From Bryobacterales bacterium (GTDB taxonomy: Bacteria > Acidobacteriota > Terriglobia > Bryobacterales > UBA6623), in assembly GCA_028819235.1 (NCBI GenBank), contig JAPPMC010000237.1:1-64000 (forward strand): DNA of 64,000 nt, written 5' to 3'. Within the stretch, counting starts at the first letter, position 1. Each line of letters starts with the position of its first letter. Shown here piece after piece: positions 9,115 to 18,271 of this stretch. The position numbers were made by a program, and so were the translations under genes. The notes beneath the pieces are model-generated. The model ran no database searches and was not told the DNA's origin. It worked only from the letters and a program-made list of their open reading frames with translations.

Positions 9115-10286
9115 CAGATCTCCTTGCGCCGCAGAACCGATTCGTCAGTGGGCAGGATGCTGTCGAGTCTGCTTTCGACGCCCTTCCGCCTCAACATCAC
9201 AACCCTCTCGCGAGCGCGGGCCACCATGACATAGAATTGTTTCTTAGCCATATCCAAGTCATCTGCTGGGATGTAGTGCTCGTCAACATCTATACAAATC
9301 ACAATCTCAAATTCTTGGCCTTTGCAAGCTTGGACGTTGAGGACGATGATCCCACCCATGTCCAACTTAACGTTTGTTTGCTTACCATGACTGTATGTGC
9401 GGATCAAGGGCTGACCGTGTTGCAACGTAAGGCTGTCAGAATCTAACGTTGTTCGTAGCGCGGATAGGTATTGTTCCCTTACAGAATTGTTCGGTGCTAT
9501 GACGCCTACCAATTTGTGCGGATTCTTATCTGCAGTAAGAAGAATACGTCTTATGATTTGCTGAAATCCACCGGAAGGAAATGAATACAGTTCAGCAGTC
9601 TTCATGTCAGGATGTCTTGGAAGTAAAGGTGGAGGACTGGCAGGATCACCCGTGTAGAAGGTACGTGCAAGCTCTGCAACACTGCGACTGTTCCGGAAGT
9701 TCGTGCGGAGTTCGATCACTTCGCTTGCGTCGATCGCGAGTGCGTTCTCAATGTCTTGACGACTACTGTTCTCGTCCGTGATTTGTTGATTCTGATCTGC
9801 GACCACAAAGAAATTCTCGAAGCCCAGCCCTACCAAGCTGGAGTAAAACTCGGGTGGCATGTCTTGCCCTTCATCAATCACAATATTGAGATGCTGCTTG
9901 CCCCAATCGGTCTGGTCGATAATACCTTCAATCCGCTTCCAATCGAACGGTCGAAAGCTTCCCTCCTGCGTAGTTGGGACAAGCGGTGCGTCTTGATTCG
10001 TAATTTCCTTGAAGATTCGCCAATACCAACGCTTCCACGTCTCGCACGAGAGTTGTCCGCGAAACAAGCCATGACTGGCCTGCTTGAGCAAGTGGTTGAA
10101 CATGAGGACGACATATTTTCTGCCGCTCCTCGCCAGCCGCCTGGCCCTGAGGAGCGCAAGCACGGACTTGCCGGTGCCCGGTCCTCCGATGACCAAGTGC
10201 TGCCCGTCTAGCGGCAGCGATCGGACACGCTCCTGATCCTTGGTCAGGTCTTGGACTCGCGGGAGCCTGAAGGTACGGCGGGCCAC
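9114..10286 (-). CDS. Compact UvrD/PcrA-like SF1 helicase or translocase
   Basis: A 390-residue SF1 ATPase. Walker A is GGPGTGKS (residues 34-41), motif II is DEGQD (138-142), motif III-like is VVADQNQQI (161-169), and the arginine-bearing LRTNFRNS is at 193-200. Motif V is around LNVQACKGQEFE, and the C-terminal FYVMVARARERVVML gives motif VI. The length implies little or no room for the 1B and 2B insertions of full UvrD. It starts with GTG at 10286, sharing one base with the TAG of the DrmB-like gene, and its stop overlaps the next ATG. Base composition is visibly richer in A+T than the neighbouring operon genes, especially 9240-9900, hinting at separate recruitment. It presumably moves along or unwinds nucleic acid for the defence system. 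Confidence 0.88.
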   Translation of the reverse strand: MARRTFRLPRVQDLTKDQERVRSLPLDGQHLVIGGPGTGKSVLALLRARRLARSGRKYVVLMFNHLLKQASHGLFRGQLSCETWKRWYWRIFKEITNQDAPLVPTTQEGSFRPFDWKRIEGIIDQTDWGKQHLNIVIDEGQDMPPEFYSSLVGLGFENFFVVADQNQQITDENSSRQDIENALAIDASEVIELRTNFRNSRSVAELARTFYTGDPASPPPLLPRHPDMKTAELYSFPSGGFQQIIRRILLTADKNPHKLVGVIAPNNSVREQYLSALRTTLDSDSLTLQHGQPLIRTYSHGKQTNVKLDMGGIIVLNVQACKGQEFEIVICIDVDEHYIPADDLDMAKKQFYVMVARARERVVMLRRKGVESRLDSILPTDESVLRRKEI

Positions 10287-12130
10287 TATGCCTCCGGCAG
10301 GGTGAATTCGGTCAGTGGTGCCACTCCGGTTGTGGGGTCACCCTTGATGAAGGCCCTATCCAACAGAGTATTGCCGAACTCACAGCTAGTGTCGGGAATC
10401 AGGGCGCACGCGTGGCACGCCGCAAGATTGAGGAGGGCGGGCCCTTGGCCCTGATGCGATGCGCAGACAGGATCCATCGAGCACCAAGATGTCTGGTCTA
10501 GTGCCGCTTGGAGAATCCGCAGGAAAGGCCTGGGCTTGGCCATCTGCACCAGTCCGCCCAGCGACCCGAGCTTGTCCGGGACGGATACGTAGATCAGTAT
10601 GCCGGCCATTGGAGCCTCGTCCGTGCCAGCGTAGATCCGCTCTCTCAGAGAAGCGGCCGGGTACCCTGCCTCGGACTCGAGCTGTCTGATGACCGCATGT
10701 GCCAGCGTGTGGAGCATCACGAAACGGGGAGTGATCTTCAGACCCTGCATAGACCGCCGGACTGGGTGGCTAGCAAGCCGGGCGCTCAGGACCGCCGAAC
10801 GCGCCTGCAGCACTTCCTGCTGCCCCCACTTGTCGATTGCACGTCGACTGATCGTGAAGAAGATGCCCTCGCCGCGGAGGGAAAGTGCCGGAAGCCAAGA
10901 GGACGAGCCTGAGATGTCGGGTGCGACGATGCGGTCCGCTGAGAACCGGCTAAACCCCTTGAAGACTAGGATTTCCTGCAGTCGCCGGACTTCGATCAGT
11001 CGGTCCACGATGGAGGCGGTCTTGCGCAGACGGCCCTCCGTCCGGCGGCGGAGCACGCTCCAAGCGCCCGTGTGGTGCTCCGTCACGAAGTCTTCGTCCT
11101 CGCGGAGGTCGGGAATCTCGTCCAGGAATGCGTTGTACTCCAGCCAATGCAGGTTTCCCTCGGCCAGAGGCTGGCCGTAGAGAGGATAACCATTCCGCAG
11201 CTCCCGCAACGCCACCTCGATATCGGATACGGAGCAGCGCCAGTCATCGGCGGTCCGCTTCAGGATCGACCTCCGGTGCAGGCCCGTTCGCGCATTCGTG
11301 ATTCTTCGTTGCACCTCTGAGCTGGCGTACAGTCGATCGACCACCGTTCCCTTGCGGATGCGGGACTCCGGGGGAATCACCAGCGCCGTCTGCGTGGCCG
11401 GCAGGTGAATCCTGACGTCATTGACGTCCACAACCCATCCCGGCTCGGAAACTTCCTCGGGCGGAGGCTCGCGAATCCAAGGCTGCTGCCCGTGTCGGGC
11501 TGGAAACTCGATTCTCTCCGGCAGTTCGCCCGCCAAGCCGCAGTTCTCGCAGCGCACAGATGGTCGTCGGCTGCCCAGCAGAATCCTCAAATTGGGAGGG
11601 CTTTTCCAGCACGGGCCAGCCGCGCCGGCTCGCCGTTGGTCGAGCCCCGGCTGTCGGGAGCGGGCGCTGTGAGCCACGGTTTGCCACGGCACGTCGGCGA
11701 GGTACCCATCTGCGTGAACGACAATCCACGGCACTTGCTCCAGAAGCGAACCGCATTGCTCGCCCTGCCTGCCGCTGCAGCGGAATCGCACAGCCTCCGG
11801 GCTCTCGCGCCACGGCTGGCGGTGCAACAGGCCGCAGTGCGGACACCGCATCCAAGTCGGAAACCGGACAGCCGGAATCCAGTTCCCCATGACCGTCCCG
11901 GAGGTCTCCACCGTAGCCGTCGGCGGAGTGCACAGGATCTCGGAGATTCCGAGCGAGCTGCGGACCTGATCCACATACTGGATTTGGCGCGACTCCGGTG
12001 CTGTGCCTTCCGGAAACCACTTGCTGGTGTCCTGAACTGCGAGGAGGAAGTTCTGCCCCCGAACGATGGCCCCGACACCACACTGTCGGAGCAGGTGCGA
12101 TAGCCGGACCGACACGATCTCGCCGGTCAT
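10286..12130 (-). CDS. drmB: DrmB-like DUF1998 protein
   Basis: A 614-residue protein with the hallmark DrmB C-terminus: 'LHTLAHAVIRQLE' near residue 473, 'ILIYVSVPDKLGSLGGL' near 511-527, and a Cys cluster (550, 556, 572, 575, 583) within 'NLAACHACALIP'. Upstream Cys pairs at 96/99 with 118/126, and 194/197, look like zinc ribbons. DrmB is the obligate partner of the DrmA helicase in DISARM, and the DrmA-DrmB complex binds DNA and is thought to recognise incoming phage DNA. The start overlaps the stop of the giant DrmA-like gene by four bases (ATGA). Normal size and intact motifs suggest a functional protein. Confidence 0.88.
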   Translation of the reverse strand: MTGEIVSVRLSHLLRQCGVGAIVRGQNFLLAVQDTSKWFPEGTAPESRQIQYVDQVRSSLGISEILCTPPTATVETSGTVMGNWIPAVRFPTWMRCPHCGLLHRQPWRESPEAVRFRCSGRQGEQCGSLLEQVPWIVVHADGYLADVPWQTVAHSARSRQPGLDQRRAGAAGPCWKSPPNLRILLGSRRPSVRCENCGLAGELPERIEFPARHGQQPWIREPPPEEVSEPGWVVDVNDVRIHLPATQTALVIPPESRIRKGTVVDRLYASSEVQRRITNARTGLHRRSILKRTADDWRCSVSDIEVALRELRNGYPLYGQPLAEGNLHWLEYNAFLDEIPDLREDEDFVTEHHTGAWSVLRRRTEGRLRKTASIVDRLIEVRRLQEILVFKGFSRFSADRIVAPDISGSSSWLPALSLRGEGIFFTISRRAIDKWGQQEVLQARSAVLSARLASHPVRRSMQGLKITPRFVMLHTLAHAVIRQLESEAGYPAASLRERIYAGTDEAPMAGILIYVSVPDKLGSLGGLVQMAKPRPFLRILQAALDQTSWCSMDPVCASHQGQGPALLNLAACHACALIPDTSCEFGNTLLDRAFIKGDPTTGVAPLTEFTLPEA

Positions 12131-15100
12131 CGCGCCTTTAGGACTCCTGTCCGCTCCACTTCGCGCATCGAGTTCATCGTCGGCCAGACGCCTTTTCGGC
12201 GCATGTCGTGGCCGAACAGGAGCGAGTCCGCGGACCTGTCCCTAGCGTCGTAGTGAAGCTGGCGGCGCTGCTTGCGGCATCGGTCGGCCTCCGCGAGCCA
12301 TTCCCCGACGAGCGCGTCGATCTGGCGGCACGTTTGGGCGTCTCGGCCTCCGGCGTGGGCGGCCTCGCAGCGTTCCTTCAGGGCGTCTACCGCTCGCGAC
12401 ACGCGGGCATGCAGGGTCAGTTCGCCGGCCCGGTTGTTTTCTCGAAGCCCGGGGACGGCGTGGCGCAGGACTATGACCAGTGCCGCGTGCAGGGCCCTCG
12501 CCCGGACCGGGTATGTGAATGGGGTGACGCTTGATGGCTCCACAAAGCGATAGAAGGACTCGTGGTATGGCCTGAAGAGTTCGTAATGTGACAGGCTGCG
12601 AGCCTGATGGCGAAAGTAATTCGCAACGACCAGGCCGGGAACTGCCGCGCGGCCCACGCGACTGCTGGCCTGGATGTACTCTGCGGTCGTTAGTGGCTGA
12701 CCGTTCACAACCATGACCGCTAGGCGGGACACATCTAGGCCGACGGACACCATATTCGTTGCCAGCACAACGTCAAGATGTCCCTCTTGGGTGCGGGAGA
12801 GCTGCAATCGGCGGAATGTCTCGGCGTTCTGCGCCGCGGTGGGTGTGCTCGTGAGCTGGGCAATCTCCAATTGCAATGCCCGCGACCAGGGAGCTAGGAC
12901 GGGGTCATTTGCGAGTCTGCCCTCGTGCGTCTCGTCACCCTCCCCCGGACCGCGACGGGCGTCCTGCATCTCAATTGACAGTCTCCTCGCCCAGTCGCGG
13001 ACTTCGACAGCGTAGGCGTTGTGCGAGATCCCGACGCCGAACAATGTGCCGTGGTAGATCACTTGGGTCCACCACGCTTCCAGCAAGTCTTCCCGGTCCG
13101 CCTCGGAGGCTTGGCCGAAGATCTCCAAGGGCCCCGTGAGCAAAGCGGCCGCGAGCGGGGCGAGGCAGTGGCGCTGGTCGAGCTTGTGGGCTAGGTACCC
13201 GAGGTACAGCCGCGCTGGACGCCGCTCGTCCGATCGGGCGAAGTAGCAGTCATCGCACGACAAGCCGGGCGGCGGAAACACTGCCACGTCTCGTGCGTAC
13301 AACTGCCTGACCTGCTGGGAGGCCATCCGGATCGTCGCCGTCGAGGCGACATACTTCGGATGGACACCTCTGAGGCGCACAACCGTGTCGACGGCCGTCT
13401 CGTACGTTCCGGCCACCGACCCTAGCGGTCCGGTGATCAGGTGAACCTCATCTTGGATGATGAGCTCGGGCGGTCGCTGCGAATCCCGCCCGAAGAATGC
13501 ACCCGCTCTCGCCTCCCAAGCGAGGCGGGCAAACTTGTCGATTGTCGCGATCAGCAGGGTGGGTGGGTTTCGGTAGAGCGCCTCGTCGACCACATTGCAA
13601 GGAAGTGGCCTTGACGACTTGCCGAAGTCGCAATCTTCGTTGCGGCAATGAAACGAGAACTGTGTCCTCGACGCGCTGAAGCTGGAGTTTGTGAAGGCCT
13701 CGCTGCACCACGGACACGAGTCCAAGACGAACTGCTCCGGAACGTCTCCGGCTTCGCTCGCATCCTCCAGAACTCTCCGCGCACCGAGAAAGCTGTTCGG
13801 GCATATTTTCAGCCCGACCCAGATCCCTACCGAGATCTGCTCCGGCCCTAGCAACTTAGGGTCGCTCCTGCGCAGGATCTCCAGCGCGAAGATCATGCGC
13901 GTTGCCCGCTCAAACTGCTGCTTCGTCAGGAGTCGGAGCGTGTACCGCATCAGGACAGCTGTACCACCGCCGGAGTCCGGGTGCCGCATCCGGCGCCATG
14001 TCACCAGGAATGCCATCAAGCCGAGGTAGGCCTCAGTCTTCCCGCCCCCAGTAGGGAACCAAATCAAGTCCAGAACGTCGCGAAACTCGTCTCGCTCGCG
14101 AACGGCGGACTCCATGGCCGTCAAGAGAAATGCAAGCTGGAAAGGTCGCCACTTGTAGTGCTCGGGGGAATTCGAAGAGCCACGTATTCGATCCAGCTGT
14201 CGCATCTGGTCCAGCATGGCTTGGTTTGCGAGGCGGAACGCCGTGGCGACCAACGGGTCATTCCCCAGCAAGTCAATGCCGCCCAACATCCTTCTCACCG
14301 CGACCCTCATTCGATTCAGGATTCGCGCTGCCACCGTGCGCTCGCTCGCCCCAAGCTCCTGGACAGGTTGAGTCCGAATCCAGTTCTCGTAACCGGCGAC
14401 AAACGCCCTCAATTCCCGAATAATCGTCTCTCCAGCGGCTGTGCTCAGAAAGTGCATGCTCATGACTCGGCTCGGTCCGCCGCGCAGGACCGTTGTCACG
14501 AGCGGGACTTCTGCCCTTGGCATGAAATCGATCCACACGCGTCCCCTGCCCGTGTCATCGATGCTCCAATCCACGGCCACGCCATGCCCCACTGCGAAAA
14601 TGCGCTTGTCCTTGTACTGAAACTCGAGTTCTTGCTCCTCCTCCGTCAGCAGGCTCTTGTCAACATGCGGGAACTCGGCCAGGGATCCCGCCGTCACCTC
14701 GCACTCGAGCTCCACTTCAAAGAGCGCCCGTTGGGCACGCTGCACTGCCAACGCTCTCCCGAACTCGTCTTCCGCGATCTTCTGGCGGTTGCACAGGGTC
14801 ACGGTAACGATGTGGCCGTCGTGCGCCGGCCTGCCCTGCACATCGATTTCCAGACGGTCGGTGTTCTCAGTCTGTCCGCCCAAGTCCGCCGACTCCCAAG
14901 TGCGGGCTGTTTCCGCCAGCGGGACCCGCTTGTATCGGCCCCGGACGAATCGGCCCTCGCGCCCTCGTGCTCCCGAGTGTTTGTAGACCGTTGCGCGTGC
15001 GGTCACCTCTAGCCGTGCCGGCCCTAGGATGAAGACCGAGAAACCCGCGGATGACGGCGGCACATATCTTCTCTTGCGTGCCGGTTCGGCGACAACACCG

Positions 15101-17760
15101 GCGCCTGCCTCAACGGATTGATCTTCAGGCTCCTCGATTCCGTCCGAGACGCGGCTGGTCGAGACGTCGATGTCAACGCCAGAGGCGGGATCCATTCCAC
15201 CCAAGTCGGGCTCGATAGCGTGGAGCACACCGACGGGATAACGGTCCAGCGGAGAAGCATTGAGTTCCTCCGATTCCCGCGCTGGCCCGATCAGCTGTTT
15301 TCTCAGCCACGAGACCAAGCGGCCCCGAGCCTCGACATAGAAAGTGCCCTCGTCCCGCCGAAGCGCTCGGGCCCCAGCGGGGGCACTTGACGGACTTGCG
15401 TGCTCTTTGGCTGCGGGATCCCGAGGCGCTTCGCGTCTGGTTCTTGACTGTGACGAGGCCGCTGACCGGCCTGAAATCGGAGCCGGCGCCCCGGATTCAC
15501 TTCTTTGGCCTGATCCGGATCCGTCTGCGGCATGTCCTGGCTGTGTGTCTTGGGGCACCTGCGCGGGCTTGTCTGGCTGGTCGGCGCTGCTGCTGCTGTC
15601 GCGCAGCCGATGGAGCGCTCGCAGCGCTTCCTCGGCAGAATCGAATCGTCGGGCGCGGACAGGGTGCGTCGCTGTGTCCAAGAAGCTGGCGATTCTGGGA
15701 TGGGTAGTGCGGTCGGTCGAGTTCCAGTTGAGGCCGCGCTCCTTGGTCAAGTCGCCTTTGCGCCGGAATGGCGGTCGGCCGTGCAAGGCGTGGAAGAAGC
15801 TTGCTGCTAGGGCATAGATGTCATCGGAGGGCAAGGCTGTTGGTCCCTCCGTCCTTCTTGGCGCGGAGTACTCCACAGACCCTTGGAAGACTGGCTGTTC
15901 ACCGATCTTGGCGACGCAGTCGTAGTCCGTGAGCACCAGACACCCTTCCGAGACGATCAGATTGCCGGGGCTGACGTCCCCATGGGTCAATCCGGCGTTG
16001 TGGAGGATCCCGAGAGCCTGGCAGGCGTCCTCTAGCCAGCCAAGTGCGCGGTCCTCGCCCACTTGTCCCGCGAAGGTCTCGGACCGCAGGCCGGGCGAGG
16101 CGGCGAACTCGCCTAGCGGACGCCCCGGAATCCACCTGAGCAGAGCGACAAAGCTGTCCGCCCGCCACTCATGCGCCACTTCGAAGACGGTTGCCAGTGG
16201 ATGCCGGAGGTGGGCGTGGGCAAGTTCGTGGGACCAAATTGCCTGACGGCCGAGATCCTCAGCCGGTACCGCCTTTGCGACGTACTCGCCCATGACAGCC
16301 CCGTCTTGCTGACGGATCTTGGCAACCCGGAATGCGATGCCGACGCCTCCGCGTCCGAGGCGCTCGACGACCCTGTACGTGCTCCCACGGAAGCGGATCT
16401 CGCTGCCTTCGCCCCATCGCTCCGCTACTGGCATTGGCGTGATCGGATTCCTGAGGAGCGCGGCGAACTTTCCCTCCAAGTCTTCCAAGCGGATGCGCCG
16501 TGCCAGTTCGTCAGCCAATCCCTGCGCGAGGAGTGCTCTGGCAAGCCGGCTCGCAGCATCTTCCCGGCCCTCGAACAGCGCTGAGAGGCTGTGACACAGC
16601 GAATACGTGTCCGACCGGGGGCCAGCGACACGGAGGCTCCTTCCGCGGCGGACCTCGGGCGCAACGGACTCGTCCCAGTCCGAGTCTCCCGTCTCGGTCT
16701 TCGCGACGGTTGCATGCGAGGGGAGACGTGCCACGTCGAAGCCCGTCAGGATCGTCGAGTTGTCCTCGCAAACTCGGATAGTCTCGCCGGTGAGGTTGCG
16801 GTGGATCAGCCCAGTACCGGCCGTCGGGAGAGTGTGGAGTTCCATCACTGCACGAATCGCGGACAAAGAACATTGCATCCTCTCCTGCGTGCTCCAAAGG
16901 GGATCAGACTTCCTGTCGCCGATCGACGGAGCCGTAGGATCGACCGTCGAGAAGAACCAAAGTTCGCCCTCGTAGTTCTTGGCGCTCTGGTAGGAGTCGA
17001 CGATGCTGGGTGCCCAACTTCGCTTGCTCAGCAGGTGAAGCGTCTTCCACGCTCGGGATGCTCTGTTTGCACCATTGGATCCGACAGCGGACAGATCGTA
17101 GAGGTGCAGTTCGACGCGCTCCCTCACAAGCGTTCGCACGCCGCCGTAAACACGATGGAATCCGTCGTTGTCCGCCCGCCGGAGCTGGAGGTCCTCGTAA
17201 CCCGGAAGCCGAAGTGTGCCGTCCACTGCAAGGCCGGTCTCCGGTGCCAAGAACCTGCCGATATCGAGGATGGTCGATTCACTGAGAACGGGTGTCCCGT
17301 CGACTCCCACGGCCAGTCGCCAGTCGTCAAGCGTATGGACTTGGACTCCCCGAACGGCGATGGCCGTTTCGCTAGCGGGGCGATACGGTGGTTTCGTCAG
17401 CAGGATCGCTCCGCTGACCCTTCCGACCTTGCTGAAGCCGTGTTCCCGGAGTGTCGCCCCGACGCGCTTCGCCTTTCCCGTGAGTATTTCGGCGGCCCGC
17501 TGGAAATGGCGCTCATTCCTCAGGCGATTGCTGATGCTCCAGTGCTTGACCTCGATGAGGCGAACGCCCGGAGGTCCGACCGCAACAATATCGATTTCGT
17601 CGGACTGGCGATTGTTGTCTGAGGAGAAGTTGAGATTCGTCAGCAGAAGCCAGTAGCCCTCGCGGGATCCGGCCTTGCCGAGCCCGGTCCTGATCCTACT
17701 GGCGGCTTCGTGTTCGCTCTTTGTGACCAGCTGTCCACATCGAACCAACTTGACCCGCAT
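12127..17760 (-). CDS. NERD - pseudokinase - protein kinase - DrmA-like helicase fusion
   Basis: One 1877-residue polypeptide. Residues 15-125 form a NERD nuclease-like domain with D57, E70 and K72. Residues 190-430 form a kinase-like fold with HRN (320-322) in place of HRD and TGFD in place of DFG, so it should be a pseudokinase. Residues 461-720 form a second kinase with Lys496, HGDVSPGN (Asp595, Asn600) and Asp612, so it looks active. A disordered linker spans 720-800. The rest is a DrmA-like SF2 helicase: PTGGGKT (1236-1242), DEVH (1437-1440), STAT (1473-1476) and QASSRVGR (1697-1704), with a Cys4 zinc insertion at 1349-1377. It is the first gene of a four-gene coupled operon. Typical DrmA lacks the N-terminal 800 residues. 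A regulatory kinase controlling a DNA translocase is my inference. Confidence 0.88.
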   Translation of the reverse strand: MRVKLVRCGQLVTKSEHEAASRIRTGLGKAGSREGYWLLLTNLNFSSDNNRQSDEIDIVAVGPPGVRLIEVKHWSISNRLRNERHFQRAAEILTGKAKRVGATLREHGFSKVGRVSGAILLTKPPYRPASETAIAVRGVQVHTLDDWRLAVGVDGTPVLSESTILDIGRFLAPETGLAVDGTLRLPGYEDLQLRRADNDGFHRVYGGVRTLVRERVELHLYDLSAVGSNGANRASRAWKTLHLLSKRSWAPSIVDSYQSAKNYEGELWFFSTVDPTAPSIGDRKSDPLWSTQERMQCSLSAIRAVMELHTLPTAGTGLIHRNLTGETIRVCEDNSTILTGFDVARLPSHATVAKTETGDSDWDESVAPEVRRGRSLRVAGPRSDTYSLCHSLSALFEGREDAASRLARALLAQGLADELARRIRLEDLEGKFAALLRNPITPMPVAERWGEGSEIRFRGSTYRVVERLGRGGVGIAFRVAKIRQQDGAVMGEYVAKAVPAEDLGRQAIWSHELAHAHLRHPLATVFEVAHEWRADSFVALLRWIPGRPLGEFAASPGLRSETFAGQVGEDRALGWLEDACQALGILHNAGLTHGDVSPGNLIVSEGCLVLTDYDCVAKIGEQPVFQGSVEYSAPRRTEGPTALPSDDIYALAASFFHALHGRPPFRRKGDLTKERGLNWNSTDRTTHPRIASFLDTATHPVRARRFDSAEEALRALHRLRDSSSSADQPDKPAQVPQDTQPGHAADGSGSGQRSESGAPAPISGRSAASSQSRTRREAPRDPAAKEHASPSSAPAGARALRRDEGTFYVEARGRLVSWLRKQLIGPARESEELNASPLDRYPVGVLHAIEPDLGGMDPASGVDIDVSTSRVSDGIEEPEDQSVEAGAGVVAEPARKRRYVPPSSAGFSVFILGPARLEVTARATVYKHSGARGREGRFVRGRYKRVPLAETARTWESADLGGQTENTDRLEIDVQGRPAHDGHIVTVTLCNRQKIAEDEFGRALAVQRAQRALFEVELECEVTAGSLAEFPHVDKSLLTEEEQELEFQYKDKRIFAVGHGVAVDWSIDDTGRGRVWIDFMPRAEVPLVTTVLRGGPSRVMSMHFLSTAAGETIIRELRAFVAGYENWIRTQPVQELGASERTVAARILNRMRVAVRRMLGGIDLLGNDPLVATAFRLANQAMLDQMRQLDRIRGSSNSPEHYKWRPFQLAFLLTAMESAVRERDEFRDVLDLIWFPTGGGKTEAYLGLMAFLVTWRRMRHPDSGGGTAVLMRYTLRLLTKQQFERATRMIFALEILRRSDPKLLGPEQISVGIWVGLKICPNSFLGARRVLEDASEAGDVPEQFVLDSCPWCSEAFTNSSFSASRTQFSFHCRNEDCDFGKSSRPLPCNVVDEALYRNPPTLLIATIDKFARLAWEARAGAFFGRDSQRPPELIIQDEVHLITGPLGSVAGTYETAVDTVVRLRGVHPKYVASTATIRMASQQVRQLYARDVAVFPPPGLSCDDCYFARSDERRPARLYLGYLAHKLDQRHCLAPLAAALLTGPLEIFGQASEADREDLLEAWWTQVIYHGTLFGVGISHNAYAVEVRDWARRLSIEMQDARRGPGEGDETHEGRLANDPVLAPWSRALQLEIAQLTSTPTAAQNAETFRRLQLSRTQEGHLDVVLATNMVSVGLDVSRLAVMVVNGQPLTTAEYIQASSRVGRAAVPGLVVANYFRHQARSLSHYELFRPYHESFYRFVEPSSVTPFTYPVRARALHAALVIVLRHAVPGLRENNRAGELTLHARVSRAVDALKERCEAAHAGGRDAQTCRQIDALVGEWLAEADRCRKQRRQLHYDARDRSADSLLFGHDMRRKGVWPTMNSMREVERTGVLKAR

Positions 17761-18271
17761 GCCTGAACGAAATAGACGGGCATTATTGCATGAGCCACTT
17801 CGTCCGCCCGGAGCCGCGCCGTCGGCTGAGCACCGATGGATGGCCGGTCGGACTCTGATTGGTGCACGGGCAGCGCGCTTGTCGGGCTTGAGGCCCTAGG
17901 CAACATTCCTGCAGCGGATGCGTCCGAGCGGACCTCGATGCCTCGACCTGTCCTGACAGGCAACCTCACGGTCAATCTCCCAAGGACTTTCCTACGCTGC
18001 CCCGAAGGGCAGCCCACTTCAGCAACCAACCTCCTCGGCGAACTGCCGGTCTCCCGCCAGTGCCCGACCTTCGGCTTACGTGAGGTGGTACTTGGACCTG
18101 GGCGTTATCGAGGTTTGGCCAGCCATCTGCTAGCCCACCGGGCGCCGGATTGCGGTATCCTGAACTCGCGAGTAGGGGAGGTGCGCGAGCGCCTCCGCAA
18201 GCCTCAGGCCTTGAACAGCCGGCCCGCCCCCGCGGTCCGCATGCCGAGGTCGCAGACAGGGGATGGTACAC
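17761..18271. other. Divergent promoter region of the defence-like operon and DUF1552 gene
   Basis: About 510 bases separating the DrmA-like fusion gene (leftward) from the DUF1552 gene (rightward), so promoters for both must lie here. I found no strong consensus -35/-10 pair, no helix-turn-helix regulator gene and no convincing small gene on either strand. An AGGGG ribosome-binding site at 18258-18262 lies nine bases before ATG 18272. Confidence 0.5.

Noticed and set aside
13981-15012. A 343-codon plus-strand frame inside the large fusion gene
   Set aside because: Antisense to the DrmA-like coding sequence and without recognisable motifs.
7522-17760. Canonical DISARM class I or II
   Set aside because: No drmMI/drmMII methylase, drmD, drmE or PLD-type drmC occurs in or beside the operon; only DrmA-like and DrmB-like proteins are shared.
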